Source of the DNA: DASPKO01 sp035628055
GTDB taxonomy: Bacteria; Planctomycetota; Phycisphaerae; Phycisphaerales; UBA1924
DNA: 10,166 nt
NCBI GenBank assembly: GCA_035628055.1
Contig: DASPKO010000097.1
Span: 1-10,166 of the forward strand
Direction of reading: 5' to 3'
In this document: positions 1 through 6,884 of the stretch, piece after piece
Layout of the letters: the number at the start of each line of letters is the position of its first letter
How positions within the stretch are numbered: position 1 is the stretch's first letter
Made by a program: the position numbers and the translations under genes
The notes under the pieces: model-generated
The model's input: the letters and a program-made list of their open reading frames with translations, nothing else
Database searches by the model: none
Told to the model about the DNA's origin: nothing

Positions 1-364
1 CAAGGTGGCCACCGCGATCCGGCTGATCCACAAGCCCACCGGGATCATGGTGGTCTCGAACACCTACAAGGACCAGTCCCAGAATCGCAAGCAGGCCCTC
101 TCGATCCTCTACGCCAAGCTCATGCAGATCGAGGAGGAGAAGCGGGAGCAGGAAATCGCCGCCGCCACGGGCGGGGCGGTGGAGCGGGGCTGGGGGACCC
201 AGATCCGGTCCTACGTCTTCTACGACAACCGCGTGAAGGACCACCGGACCGGGCACGAGCGCACGGACTACGAGGCGGTGCTGCGCGGCGACATCCAGGA
301 CTTTGTGGACGCCGAGCTGAAGCGACGCCGAAAACTCCAGTCGGCGGCGGCGGCCCGGAGATAG
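1..364 (+). CDS. prfB: Peptide chain release factor 2, C-terminal part (5' end outside window)
   Basis: Release factor 2 recognises UAA and UGA stop codons and triggers release of the finished protein from the ribosome. Only the last ~120 residues are visible; the frame runs in from base 2 (AAG GTG GCC...), so the GTG at base 5 is an internal valine and not a start. The visible part has the family block TAIRLIHKPTGI, the helix with KDQSQNRKQALSIL, the WGTQIRSYVF segment, KDHRTG and the ending GDIQDFVDAELKRR. QIRSYV, KDHRTG and the D-F-V-D-A-x-L-K ending match RF2 rather than RF1, where IRTYNFPQ and a DL-I-DAL ending are usual. The GGQ loop, the SPF tripeptide and any programmed frameshift site lie upstream and cannot be judged. 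The gene ends in TAG (362-364), a codon read by RF1 and not RF2. It is followed at once by an 11-bp repeat and a small membrane-protein gene. Confidence 0.93.
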   Translation, partial: KVATAIRLIHKPTGIMVVSNTYKDQSQNRKQALSILYAKLMQIEEEKREQEIAAATGGAVERGWGTQIRSYVFYDNRVKDHRTGHERTDYEAVLRGDIQDFVDAELKRRRKLQSAAAARR

Positions 365-397
365 GCCGGAGATAGGCCGGAGATAGGCCGGAGATAG
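354..397 (+). repeat. Four tandem copies of an 11-bp unit at the prfB stop
   Basis: The unit GCCGGAGATAG occurs three times exactly (365-375, 376-386, 387-397), preceded by one copy with a single mismatch (354-364, CCCGGAGATAG) that forms the end of prfB including its stop. Each unit carries TAG. Because 11 is not a multiple of 3, the four TAGs (362, 373, 384, 395) cover all three forward frames, and the one at 395 is again in frame with prfB. Each unit also carries GGAG. The last copy runs directly into the ribosome binding site of the next gene. Slipped-strand duplication is the simplest origin (inference). Confidence 0.95.
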
Positions 398-401
398 GAG
401 A
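396..401 (+). promoter_or_regulatory. Ribosome binding site of the small membrane protein gene
   Basis: AGGAGA sits 8 bases before the ATG at 410 and is formed partly by the last copy of the 11-bp repeat. It supports that start. Confidence 0.7.
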
Positions 402-409
402 GATCATCG

Positions 410-640
410 ATGCTCGACCCGAATGTGGACCTTGACCTGTTCTCGCGCCTTCTGCTGCGGTTCTGCATGCCCTTCGGCGCGGGGTTCATCATCCTGATCG
501 CGGGGATCTGCGGCGTGACGGACCCGCTCGAGCACACGATCCTGCCCCTGGCCGCGATGGCCTGCGGGGCCGGGTGGATGGGCGCCAGCGTCTGGTGGGT
601 GCGCCGCGAGTACGCCCAGGCCCCGGGCGAGAGTGCCTGA
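410..640 (+). CDS. Small two-helix membrane protein, unknown function
   Basis: This 76-residue protein is not recognised from any named family. It has a short polar N-terminus (residues 1-16, with several Asp), a first hydrophobic segment at about 18-37 (FCMPFGAGFIILIAGICGV), a short loop with Asp and Glu, and a second hydrophobic segment at about 44-64 ending in WW-V-RR. The tail is short and charged. The Arg-Arg after the second helix suggests that end is cytoplasmic, giving a hairpin with both ends inside (inference from the positive-inside rule). The ATG start is supported by AGGAGA 8 bases upstream. It lies 45 bases after prfB on the same strand and is probably co-transcribed with it. 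A GC-rich hairpin follows the stop codon. The reading frame, the RBS and the two clean helices make a real gene likely. Confidence 0.75.
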   Translation: MLDPNVDLDLFSRLLLRFCMPFGAGFIILIAGICGVTDPLEHTILPLAAMACGAGWMGASVWWVRREYAQAPGESA

Positions 641-673
641 GCGACGCGCCCGCGGGCGGCACCAGACCCAACC

Positions 674-695
674 GGGCCCCGCCTGAGCGGGGCCC
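674..695 (+). terminator. Perfect 9-bp hairpin between the membrane protein gene and dapL, no T-run
   Basis: GGGCCCCGC and GCGGGGCCC pair perfectly around a CTGA loop. No T-run follows; instead the dapL ribosome binding site begins 3 bases later. It could end part of the upstream transcript or act as a leader structure that affects dapL translation. The stem core GGCCCCGC/GCGGGGCC recurs in the T-tailed terminator at 6830-6860. Confidence 0.45.
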
Positions 696-697
696 AC

Positions 698-703
698 GGA
701 GAG
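698..703 (+). promoter_or_regulatory. Ribosome binding site of dapL
   Basis: GGAGAG lies 9 bases before the GTG at 713 and immediately after the hairpin at 674-695. It decides the GTG start. Confidence 0.65.
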
Positions 704-712
704 TGAGTCGAC

Positions 713-2002
713 GTGGCACACGCCCCCGCCCTTGCCCCGGCGCGAGCCGGCGCGGCCGACGCCGCGGCACCCCGACGCCCGCTGGCCTCCGACCGCCTGG
801 CGGCGCTCCCTCCCTTCCTGTTCGACGAGATCGACCGGATGAAGCGCCGGCGCATCGCCGCCGGGGCCGACGTGATCAACCTGGGGGTGGGCGACCCCGA
901 CAAGCCCACGCCCGGTTTCATCGTCGAGGCGATGAACGCGGCGATGCGCGAGCTGGGCAACCAGCAGTACCCGGCGGTCGGGGGCGGGCTCAGGGTTTTC
1001 CGTGAGGCGGCGGCGCGGTTCATGCAGGCGCGTTTCGGCGTGCGGGTGGACCCGCAGCGACACGTGCTGGCCCTGATGGGGTCCAAGGACGGGATCGCCC
1101 ACCTCCCCTGGGCCGTGACCAATCCGGGGGACGTGGTCTGCGTCCCCGACCCGGCCTATCCGGTCTACGAGATCGGGGCGGTGCTGGCCGGAGCGCGCGT
1201 GCACAAGATGCCCGCGAGCCCGGAGTCCGGCTGGGCGCCGGAGCCGGCGGAGATTCCCGGAACGATCGCCCGGGCCGCCCGGCTGCTCTGGGTGAACTTC
1301 CCCAGCAACCCGACGGCGGCGAGCGCGCCGCCGGGGCTCTACGAGCGCGTGCTGGGCTGGGCGCGCCCGCGCGGCGTGATCGTCGCCTCTGACCTGGCGT
1401 ACTCCGAGGTCTACCTGGAGGGACCCGAGGCACGCCCGCCGAGCCTCTGGGAGGCTCCCGGGGCCGACCCGGACACCACCCTGGCGATCGAGTTCCACTC
1501 GCTGAGCAAGACGTTCAACATGACGGGGTGGCGCATCGGCTTCGCGGTGGGGCATCCGGAAGTGATCGCGGCCCTCCAGGCCGTCAAGAGCAATGTCGAC
1601 TCCGGGACCTTCAACGCGATCCAGGCCGCGGGGGCCGTGGCGCTTGATTCGTTCGACCACGCCGACGTGCGCGCGATGCGTGCGCTCTACCGGGCCCGGC
1701 GCGACGCGGTGGTGCCGGGCCTCCGCGCCGCGGGGTGCGAGGTGCGCCAGCCCGACGCGGGTTTCTTCGTCTGGGCGCGCACTCCGCGCGGCGCGGACGG
1801 AACGCCGGTCCCCTCCCTGGAGTTTGCCGCCCGGCTCCTGGAGGAAGGGGACACGGTGGTCGTGCCCGGGGGTGGGTTCGGGCCGCGGGGCGAGCCGTAC
1901 TTCCGTGTGGCGCTCACGGTCGAGGCGGACCGGCTCGCCGAGGCCGCCCGGCGGATCGCCGCCATCGACTGGACCAGCCCGCGCCCCCGAGCTCGGGACT
2001 AG
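713..2002 (+). CDS. dapL: LL-diaminopimelate aminotransferase (class I/II PLP aminotransferase)
   Basis: DapL converts tetrahydrodipicolinate, with glutamate as amino donor, directly to LL-diaminopimelate, bypassing the acyl intermediates of the DapD/C/E route to lysine and peptidoglycan. The 429-residue protein has the fold-type I landmarks: NLGVGDPDKPTP at about 56-67, a GSKDGIAHLPWA block near 123-134 (cofactor phosphate region), NFPSNPTA with Asn199 at 195-202, SDLAYSEVY with Asp227 and Tyr230, the PLP lysine in SLSKTFNMTGWRIGF (Lys266, with Arg274), and the substrate-carboxylate arginine in EPYFRVALT (Arg398). The stretch VKSNVDSGTFNAIQ (291-304) is typical of DapL rather than aspartate aminotransferase. 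GTG is chosen because GGAGAG lies 9 bases upstream. The first ~22 residues are Ala/Pro-rich and extend beyond the usual family start. A related aminotransferase acting on another amino acid remains possible, but DapL is the best reading. Confidence 0.85.
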   Translation: MAHAPALAPARAGAADAAAPRRPLASDRLAALPPFLFDEIDRMKRRRIAAGADVINLGVGDPDKPTPGFIVEAMNAAMRELGNQQYPAVGGGLRVFREAAARFMQARFGVRVDPQRHVLALMGSKDGIAHLPWAVTNPGDVVCVPDPAYPVYEIGAVLAGARVHKMPASPESGWAPEPAEIPGTIARAARLLWVNFPSNPTAASAPPGLYERVLGWARPRGVIVASDLAYSEVYLEGPEARPPSLWEAPGADPDTTLAIEFHSLSKTFNMTGWRIGFAVGHPEVIAALQAVKSNVDSGTFNAIQAAGAVALDSFDHADVRAMRALYRARRDAVVPGLRAAGCEVRQPDAGFFVWARTPRGADGTPVPSLEFAARLLEEGDTVVVPGGGFGPRGEPYFRVALTVEADRLAEAARRIAAIDWTSPRPRARD

Positions 2003-2117
2003 CGGCGCCCGCCAGAACCGATCCCGCGCCCGGCGCTCCCGGCCACCGGGCCATATTCTGCCCGGACTCACCCGCGGCCCCGAACGCGACACGGGAAGGA
2101 CGCGGACAGGAATCGGC

Positions 2118-2900
2118 ATGGCCATCTCTTTCTTGCTCACCGCGGTACTTTCGACGGCGGCGGCCTGTGCCCTGCTGGTCCGCGCCGCGATCGGGCGGCG
2201 CCGGACGACCGAGGACCGCCGGCGCCGATTCGCGCAGCAGAGACTGTCCCGCCCGGCGACGGCGCCCCGTCTCGAGCTGGTTGACTCCGGCGCGCGGGTG
2301 GCGCTTGTGGAAGACGGCCCCGAGCCGGTCGCGCGCGCCGGCGCGGGATCGGCAGACCCTGTGACCTGGGCCCAACCCGCACCCGCCAGGGAAGCCGCTG
2401 CGACGGACGAGCTGCCGGGCCGATGCCCGGTTCCCGCCCGGACCGTGACAACGCCCGATGGCCAGATGCGGCTGACCGAGCCGCCTTTCCTGGGCCGGGG
2501 GAGGCTCCTCTCACCTTCGCGGGCCGCCTTCGCGGAGCGCCTGCGGCGGCGTCTGCCCGCCGGGCTCGTCCTCTGCCCGATGGTGCGGCTCGAAGCCCTG
2601 GTCGAGCCGACCGCCCCCCAGGGCTACGACCCCGCGGACTGGCGGCGCTGGCGGCGGCGCGTCCGCCTGCGGGCGGTCCATCTGCTTCTGTGCGAGGCAC
2701 CGACGTGGCGGCCGGTGCTCGCCATCCTGCTCGAGGCACCCGGCTGCGCCGCACGCGCCGAACGCCGCCCCGACGCCATCACCGACGAAGTGCTCCGGCA
2801 CATCGGGCTGCCGGTGGTGCGCTGCGACCCGGCGGATCGCGCGGCCTTCGACGAGCACGCCCGGCGGATCGTGGGGCTGGCGGTGAGCGCGGCGGCCTGA
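2118..2900 (+). CDS. Membrane-anchored DUF2726-family protein with altered active-site motifs
   Basis: This 260-residue protein starts with a single hydrophobic anchor (about 3-23, followed by GRRR, so the bulk should be cytoplasmic). A Pro/Ala-rich linker (about 40-125) comes next, then a C-terminal domain (about 128-250) that matches the layout of DUF2726, a restriction-endonuclease-like domain. Visible points are LLSPSRAAFAERLRRRLPAGLVLCP, then VRLEALV, a basic WRRWRRRVRLRAV stretch, a strand HLLLCEAPTWRPVLAILLE (188-206) and the closing GLPVVRCDPAD. Family members usually have Asp in the first strand (VDF) and an I-E-L-D second strand. Here these read VH (His188) and I-L-L-E (203-206), so catalysis is doubtful. 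ATG 2118 is chosen because AGGAA lies 5 bases upstream and the protein then opens with the anchor; the frame is open further upstream, but only as the alternate frame of dapL. It follows dapL by 115 bases and converges on the PilZ gene. Confidence 0.72.
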   Translation: MAISFLLTAVLSTAAACALLVRAAIGRRRTTEDRRRRFAQQRLSRPATAPRLELVDSGARVALVEDGPEPVARAGAGSADPVTWAQPAPAREAAATDELPGRCPVPARTVTTPDGQMRLTEPPFLGRGRLLSPSRAAFAERLRRRLPAGLVLCPMVRLEALVEPTAPQGYDPADWRRWRRRVRLRAVHLLLCEAPTWRPVLAILLEAPGCAARAERRPDAITDEVLRHIGLPVVRCDPADRAAFDEHARRIVGLAVSAAA

Positions 2901-2916
2901 GCGGTGCCGGCGGGCG

Positions 2917-3297
2917 TCAGGCGGCCCGGCGCTGCACGACTGACCTGGCGTGCCGTTGCACGAGCCCCGCGAGGAGGATCTCGTCGCGCCGGTGCAGATC
3001 GGTGAAGGCCACGCCCACGGTGTGCCGGAACGGACCGGTCCGGCGTGCCCACACGCAGGTTGCGCGGAGGCGGACGGGGAGACCGGCCCGGCTGGTGAGC
3101 AGGACCTCGCGGCTCTCGCCGGGGCGCCAGGAGCGGGACCGCGTCAGGCGCATGCCCGTGACCGAGAGGTCCATGATCCGGCCCTCGGAGCAGTCGAGGT
3201 TATCGGTGGTGAAGCGCAGGGGGCCGCGGGTGTTCACGTTGGAGCGCGAGAAGAGCGAGGCCAGACCGCGCGCCGGGTTTGCGAGTTGCCGGGTCAT
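2917..3297 (-). CDS. PilZ domain protein (probable c-di-GMP receptor)
   Basis: PilZ domains bind the second messenger cyclic di-GMP. With the start at 3297 the protein has 126 residues, almost all of it the domain. Both binding motifs are visible: R-x-x-x-R as RGPLR (Arg24, Arg28) and D-x-S-x-x-G as DLSVTG (Asp43 to Gly48), followed by the beta-strand pattern VLLTSRAGLPVRLRATCVWARR and GVAFTD (about 95-100). There is no attached output domain, so it would act by partner binding (inference). The frame stays open upstream to 3483, but that part is Arg/Pro-rich and would overlap the promoter region of the divergent gene, so the ATG at 3297 is preferred; its GGGAG lies unusually close (1 base). 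Its stop is 16 bases from that of the convergent DUF2726 gene. It diverges from the DUF4230-like gene across about 190 bases. Confidence 0.8.
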   Translation of the reverse strand: MTRQLANPARGLASLFSRSNVNTRGPLRFTTDNLDCSEGRIMDLSVTGMRLTRSRSWRPGESREVLLTSRAGLPVRLRATCVWARRTGPFRHTVGVAFTDLHRRDEILLAGLVQRHARSVVQRRAA

Positions 3298-3450
3298 GCT
3301 CCCAGAATGTGATATGGCGCGAGGGAAGCCGGCCCGGACGGGGCGCGGGAGCGCGCGACGGCGCGGAGGATGCCGCGCGGGAGGACTGTTCGGGCGGGGC
3401 GGGCGCCATAACCATCTCGCCCGCCTTTGGCCGTCGGTTCGGCGCACGGA

Positions 3451-3480
3451 TTGAAACCGCCGACCCCGGGTCCCAACAAT
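3451..3480 (+). promoter_or_regulatory. Possible sigma70-type promoter before the DUF4230-like gene
   Basis: TTGAAA (3451-3456) and AACAAT (3475-3480) are separated by 18 bases in otherwise GC-rich DNA. Transcription would begin almost at the ATG at 3489, giving a leaderless or near-leaderless mRNA, which fits the absence of a clear ribosome binding site there. The rest of the 191-base divergent gap (3298-3488) shows nothing I can name. Confidence 0.25.
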
Positions 3481-3488
3481 CACGGGCT

Positions 3489-4166
3489 ATGCCGGGCTCT
3501 GGAACATTGGCGTGGGCGACCGCCCTGATACTGGGGGCCGGCCTCGGGTTTATCGGTGCCTGGTTCCTGGCGCGCGCGCTCGGACGCTTCCGGCAGGACC
3601 GGATCGTGGTCCAGAGCATCGCCGAGCGCGTGCGGGCGGTGGGCAAGCTCGTTGGCCTGGAGGTGTGCGCCAAGGAGATCGCGACCGCGACGAGCGGGTT
3701 TGCCTGGCTCCCCCCCATCCTGCTCAGCCAGGCGCGCCTGGCGATGATCTTCAACTTCGAGAAGCAGTACTCGGTCGACCTCGGGCGCGTCAAGCCGGAC
3801 GACGTCCAGGACCTGGGCGAGGGCCGGTACCGCCTCCGTCTGCCCCCGCTGGAAGGGACGATGCGGCTGACGGACGTGACCCCGTACGACATCCAGAGCG
3901 GCCGCGTGCTGGGGCTGGTGGACCTGATCCCGATGACGGCCGATCGCCAGCGGGACCTGATGCGGCGGGCCCAACAGCAGGCCGCGGAGCTGTATCGCTC
4001 GCACGACGAGCGCTACCACCTGGAGGCCCGGCTGAGCATCGAACGCCACCTCCGCGCCCTGCTGGAGCTGTTCGGGGTGCGGGTGGAGATAAGCTGGGCC
4101 GACGCCGCGAGCTCGGGGGACCCCGCGGCGGGGGAGGGACGCCGGGCGCGGATCGACGCCGCGTAG
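3489..4166 (+). CDS. DUF4230-like single-pass membrane protein
   Basis: This 225-residue protein has one N-terminal membrane helix (about 8-30, ALILGAGLGFIGAWFLARAL) and a soluble domain at about 40-203 with the layout of DUF4230 proteins. These parts are VVQSIAERVRAVGKLVGLEV; a strand pair with YSVDLGRVKPDDVQ (94-107), which matches the family's G-x-V-x-x-G-x-D-L-x-x-V-type strand; RYRLRLPPLEG (113-123), matching the family's I-x-L-P-x-P; and a C-terminal helix of charged and Ala residues ending in HLRALLELFGVRVEISW. The family's function is not known to me. ATG 3489 is chosen because the membrane helix follows at once; the upstream extension to 3279 is low-complexity and overlaps the PilZ gene. 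No clear ribosome binding site is seen. It is divergent from the PilZ gene; shared control is only a guess. Confidence 0.68.
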   Translation: MPGSGTLAWATALILGAGLGFIGAWFLARALGRFRQDRIVVQSIAERVRAVGKLVGLEVCAKEIATATSGFAWLPPILLSQARLAMIFNFEKQYSVDLGRVKPDDVQDLGEGRYRLRLPPLEGTMRLTDVTPYDIQSGRVLGLVDLIPMTADRQRDLMRRAQQQAAELYRSHDERYHLEARLSIERHLRALLELFGVRVEISWADAASSGDPAAGEGRRARIDAA

Positions 4167-4170
4167 CGCC

Positions 4171-4200
4171 TTCTTTGTTTCTTAGATAGTTGTGTATGCT
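4171..4200 (+). promoter_or_regulatory. AT-rich candidate promoter of the beta-helix protein gene
   Basis: The segment 4171-4200 is strikingly AT-rich for this DNA. TTCTTT (4171-4176) and TATGCT (4195-4200) are 18 bases apart and could be -35 and -10 boxes. It lies between the stop of the DUF4230-like gene (4166) and the ATG at 4262, giving a leader of about 55 bases. Confidence 0.4.
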
Positions 4201-4249
4201 GGAGCCCCATCTGGCCGACTGGCGGTGGAGGGCCGCTTGGACGCCCGAT

Positions 4250-4254
4250 GGGAG
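4250..4254 (+). promoter_or_regulatory. Ribosome binding site of the beta-helix protein gene
   Basis: GGGAG lies 7 bases before the ATG at 4262. It fixes the start at the signal peptide instead of the ATG/GTG-type codons near 4190-4200. Confidence 0.7.
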
Positions 4255-4261
4255 ATCAACC

Positions 4262-6799
4262 ATGACTGTGGCTTTGTTGGCTCGTTCCGCCGCGGCGGTC
4301 GCGGTGGCGACGTGGGGTGCCGCGTCGGCACTTGGACAGACGGTGTGGCACGTGGACGCCGGCGGGGCCTCGCCCGGCAACGGCAGCTCATGGTCCGCGG
4401 CCTTCGCGGACCTGCACTCGGCCCTGGCGGTCTGCGCCCCGGGCGACGAGGTGCGCGTGGCGGCCGGCCGGTACGCGCCCGCCCCGGCCGGGGGCGACCG
4501 GTCCATCACCTTCACGCTGCCGGGCGGCGTCCGGCTGCTCGGTGGCTTCGCCGGCTCGTCGGGCCCCGACCCCGAGCAGAATGACCCCGGCACCTACGTC
4601 ACGCTCCTGACGGGCGACCTGAACTCCGACGACGGGGCCGGGTTCACCAACATTGGCGACAACTCGTTCAATGTCGTGACCGTCACGGGGCCGGACACGG
4701 TGATCGACGGCGTCACCATCGCCGGCGGCAACGCCGACCTGCTCTCGCCCTTCCGCGCCGGCGCCGGGGCCTACTACTTCGGGGGCGACCACGCCCTTTC
4801 CCGGTGCACGCTGAGGGGCAATGTCGCCGACGCCCAGTTCGGGACCGGCGGGGCGATCTTCGCGTACGGGGGCACGATCAGCCTCACCGACTGCCTCTTC
4901 ACCTCCAACTCGTCGCGATATCCGAACACGCCCTTCGGCAACGGCGGCTGGGGCGGGGCGATCTTCGCCCAGAACCTTGTCGCCACCGCGTGCGACTTCA
5001 TTGGCAACCGCGCCAACGAGGGCGGCGGCGTCTACTTCGACGGGGCCGCGACCCTCACGGCCTGCACCTTCTCGAGCAATACGGCCCGGCGCGGGGGCGG
5101 CCTCTTCCGCTCCGGGTTCATCCCGGCGCCCACGCCGATCACCTCCTGCGAGTTCCGCGGCAACTCGGCCTTCGAGGGGGGCGGGATCATGTTCGACAGC
5201 GGGGCGGACGGACCCGCGATCTCCTCCTGCCTCTTCGTCGGGAACACCGCCTCGGGGTTCGGGGGCGGGATCGCGGGCCTGGCCGGCACGATGACCCTCA
5301 CGCGGAGCGTCTTCACAGGCAACTCCGCGTCGGCCGGGGGCGGAGCGCTCACCTGCTTCGGCGATTCACCCGCGATCACCAACTGCACGATCGCGGGGAA
5401 CACCGCGGGCCAGGGCGGCGGGATCAACATCACCGCTTCCAACGGCACGCCCGAGGTGCGCAACTGCATCCTCTGGGACAACACGGACGCCGGGGGGATG
5501 GGCGAGCTGGCCCAGATCGACCGGTTCTTCTCCTTCGGCACCTTCGCGACGGTGAACTATTCGTGCGTCCAGGGATGGACCGGGGCGCTCGCCTGCGCCG
5601 GGTGCGCCGGCAACATCGCCGCGGACCCGATGTTCGCCAGCGCCCCGCAGCAGGACTTCGCCCTGCTGGCGGGCTCGCCGTGCATCAACGCCGGCGACCC
5701 GAGTCCGGCCTTCAACGACCCCGACGGCTCGCGGAACGACATGGGCGCCCTGCCCGCGAGCTTCAACACCCAGCCCGAGGCGGTCCTCTCCTGCCAGCAG
5801 CTCACCGGGATCGGCTCGGCCGCCCTGGTCCGGCTCGACGGAAGCGGCTCGGCGGACGCCGAGTCGGCCCGCGCCGCGCTCACCTTCACGTGGTGGGTCG
5901 ACGGCGCGCCCGTCTGCGACGGCTCGGCCGGCTCGTGCGAGGTCATCGACGTGCACATGAGCTACGGCGAGCACACGGTCGCGCTCCGCGTCACCGACGA
6001 GGGCGGCCTGCTCGACGAGGAGAGCATGCTGATCACCGTCACCCCGGCCGCGCTCTCGGTGCTGCGCGCCCGGAGCGCCACCGTGAACTTCGACACCGGG
6101 GCTCTGCGGGTCCAGGGGGAGGTCGCGCTCCCGTCGGGCGTGAACTACACCGAGATCGCCCGGACCGCGCGCGTCGGTGTGCGGCTCGCCGGGATCGAGG
6201 CGGTGCCCTCGGCCGGGCTGGCGCTCCCGGGCGGGTCGGCCTCGCAGTGGAGCTTCGCGACGGGCGCGGCCCTGGGCGTGACCCGGCTGGACATCGATTG
6301 GACCGGCACGAGCTTCAAGTACAACGACCGGCACTTCCCCGTCTCCATGCGCGCCGACACCGTGACCAGCACGCAGACCGTGCTGACACTGAAGTTCAAC
6401 TCGCGGCGCATGGGCGGGGCGTTCACGGTGGCGATCGGCGGGCAGGCGACGGCCACGGTCGATGCCGCGGGGAACGTCCAGAGCACCGTCCCCTTCACCG
6501 TCTCCGACGCGGGCCGGGACGTCACCCTCGTTCTCCCGTTCGCCATCCAGGCGAGCACGGCATTCGTCTTCACGGGCTCGGCCTCGGGCACCATCGTGGC
6601 CGGGCCGTACCTGGCCAACTCGGTCGGGCGGTTCAATCTCGAAGCGGCCTTCGACACCGCCGCGTTCCCGGACTCCGGGTCGACCACACCGCGCACCCTG
6701 GAGGTAGACGCGTCGCTCGGCACCGAGGGATACGCCGGCACGGCGCAGCTCGGGCCGCTCGAACTGCTGGTGAGGCGGGACCGCTGGCGGTCCGAGTAG
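4262..6799 (+). CDS. Secreted right-handed beta-helix protein with PKD-like domain
   Basis: An exported 845-residue protein of unknown substrate. Residues 1-25 form a signal peptide (Arg8, an Ala/Val core, probable cleavage after ALG before QTVWHVDAGG). About 26-480 is a right-handed beta-helix. It opens with the HVDAGGASPGNGSSWSAAF pattern and carries eight coil turns of the type GN.A..GGG, each often preceded by a C-x-F strand (examples GNRANEGGGVYF, GNSAFEGGGIMF, GNTASGFGGGIAG). It closes with CILWDN..., DPMFASAPQQDFALLAGSPC and INAGD...DMGALP (to about 498), the ending seen in choice-of-anchor Q / polymorphic-outer-membrane-like proteins. About 502-592 is a PKD/Ig-like domain (LDGSGSADAES, FTWWVDG, YGEHTVALRVTDEGG). 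The last 250 residues are Thr/Ser/Gly-rich and beta-like but unrecognised. No PEP-CTERM, dockerin or LPXTG signal is seen at the C-terminus. ATG 4262 has GGGAG 7 bases upstream. The gene is monocistronic: candidate promoter in front, strong terminator behind. Confidence 0.85.
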   Translation: MTVALLARSAAAVAVATWGAASALGQTVWHVDAGGASPGNGSSWSAAFADLHSALAVCAPGDEVRVAAGRYAPAPAGGDRSITFTLPGGVRLLGGFAGSSGPDPEQNDPGTYVTLLTGDLNSDDGAGFTNIGDNSFNVVTVTGPDTVIDGVTIAGGNADLLSPFRAGAGAYYFGGDHALSRCTLRGNVADAQFGTGGAIFAYGGTISLTDCLFTSNSSRYPNTPFGNGGWGGAIFAQNLVATACDFIGNRANEGGGVYFDGAATLTACTFSSNTARRGGGLFRSGFIPAPTPITSCEFRGNSAFEGGGIMFDSGADGPAISSCLFVGNTASGFGGGIAGLAGTMTLTRSVFTGNSASAGGGALTCFGDSPAITNCTIAGNTAGQGGGINITASNGTPEVRNCILWDNTDAGGMGELAQIDRFFSFGTFATVNYSCVQGWTGALACAGCAGNIAADPMFASAPQQDFALLAGSPCINAGDPSPAFNDPDGSRNDMGALPASFNTQPEAVLSCQQLTGIGSAALVRLDGSGSADAESARAALTFTWWVDGAPVCDGSAGSCEVIDVHMSYGEHTVALRVTDEGGLLDEESMLITVTPAALSVLRARSATVNFDTGALRVQGEVALPSGVNYTEIARTARVGVRLAGIEAVPSAGLALPGGSASQWSFATGAALGVTRLDIDWTGTSFKYNDRHFPVSMRADTVTSTQTVLTLKFNSRRMGGAFTVAIGGQATATVDAAGNVQSTVPFTVSDAGRDVTLVLPFAIQASTAFVFTGSASGTIVAGPYLANSVGRFNLEAAFDTAAFPDSGSTTPRTLEVDASLGTEGYAGTAQLGPLELLVRRDRWRSE

Positions 6800-6829
6800 G
6801 TTTGTCGATCGGCTCACCATGAGAACCAC

Positions 6830-6860
6830 GGCCCCGCCGCGCTGGCGGGGCCTTTTGTTG
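6830..6860 (+). terminator. Intrinsic terminator of the beta-helix protein gene
   Basis: GGCCCCGCC (6830-6838) and GGCGGGGCC (6844-6852) pair perfectly around a GCGCT loop and are followed by TTTTGTTG. It lies 30 bases after the stop at 6799. On the minus strand the hairpin also lies downstream of the class IV aminotransferase gene, but no T-run follows there, so termination in that direction would be weak. Confidence 0.9.
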
Positions 6861-6884
6861 CGCCGCCGACGCGGCCCGAGGGTT

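Noticed and set aside
2046..2065. CCGGGC/GCCCGG inverted repeat with a TATTCT in its loop, between dapL and the DUF2726 gene
   Set aside because: The stem is only 6 bp, no T-run or good -35 box accompanies it, and such repeats are common by chance here.
404..2140. Long open frame on the minus strand (578 codons) opposite dapL
   Set aside because: It is Arg/Pro/Gly-rich with no recognisable domain, lies wholly antisense to a clear dapL, and stop-free antisense frames are expected at this GC content.
4811..5440. Regularly repeated GGCGG-type DNA segments suggesting a repeat array or CRISPR
   Set aside because: The repeats encode the GN.A..GGG coils of the beta-helix, spacing and sequence vary, and the best DNA identity (17 bp at 4847-4863 and 4952-4968) simply encodes GGAIFA twice.
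4804..6822. 672-codon open frame on the plus strand inside the beta-helix gene
   Set aside because: Its composition is His/Arg/Gly-rich and it has no domain. It is the shifted frame of the secreted protein, which has signal peptide, RBS and recognisable domains.
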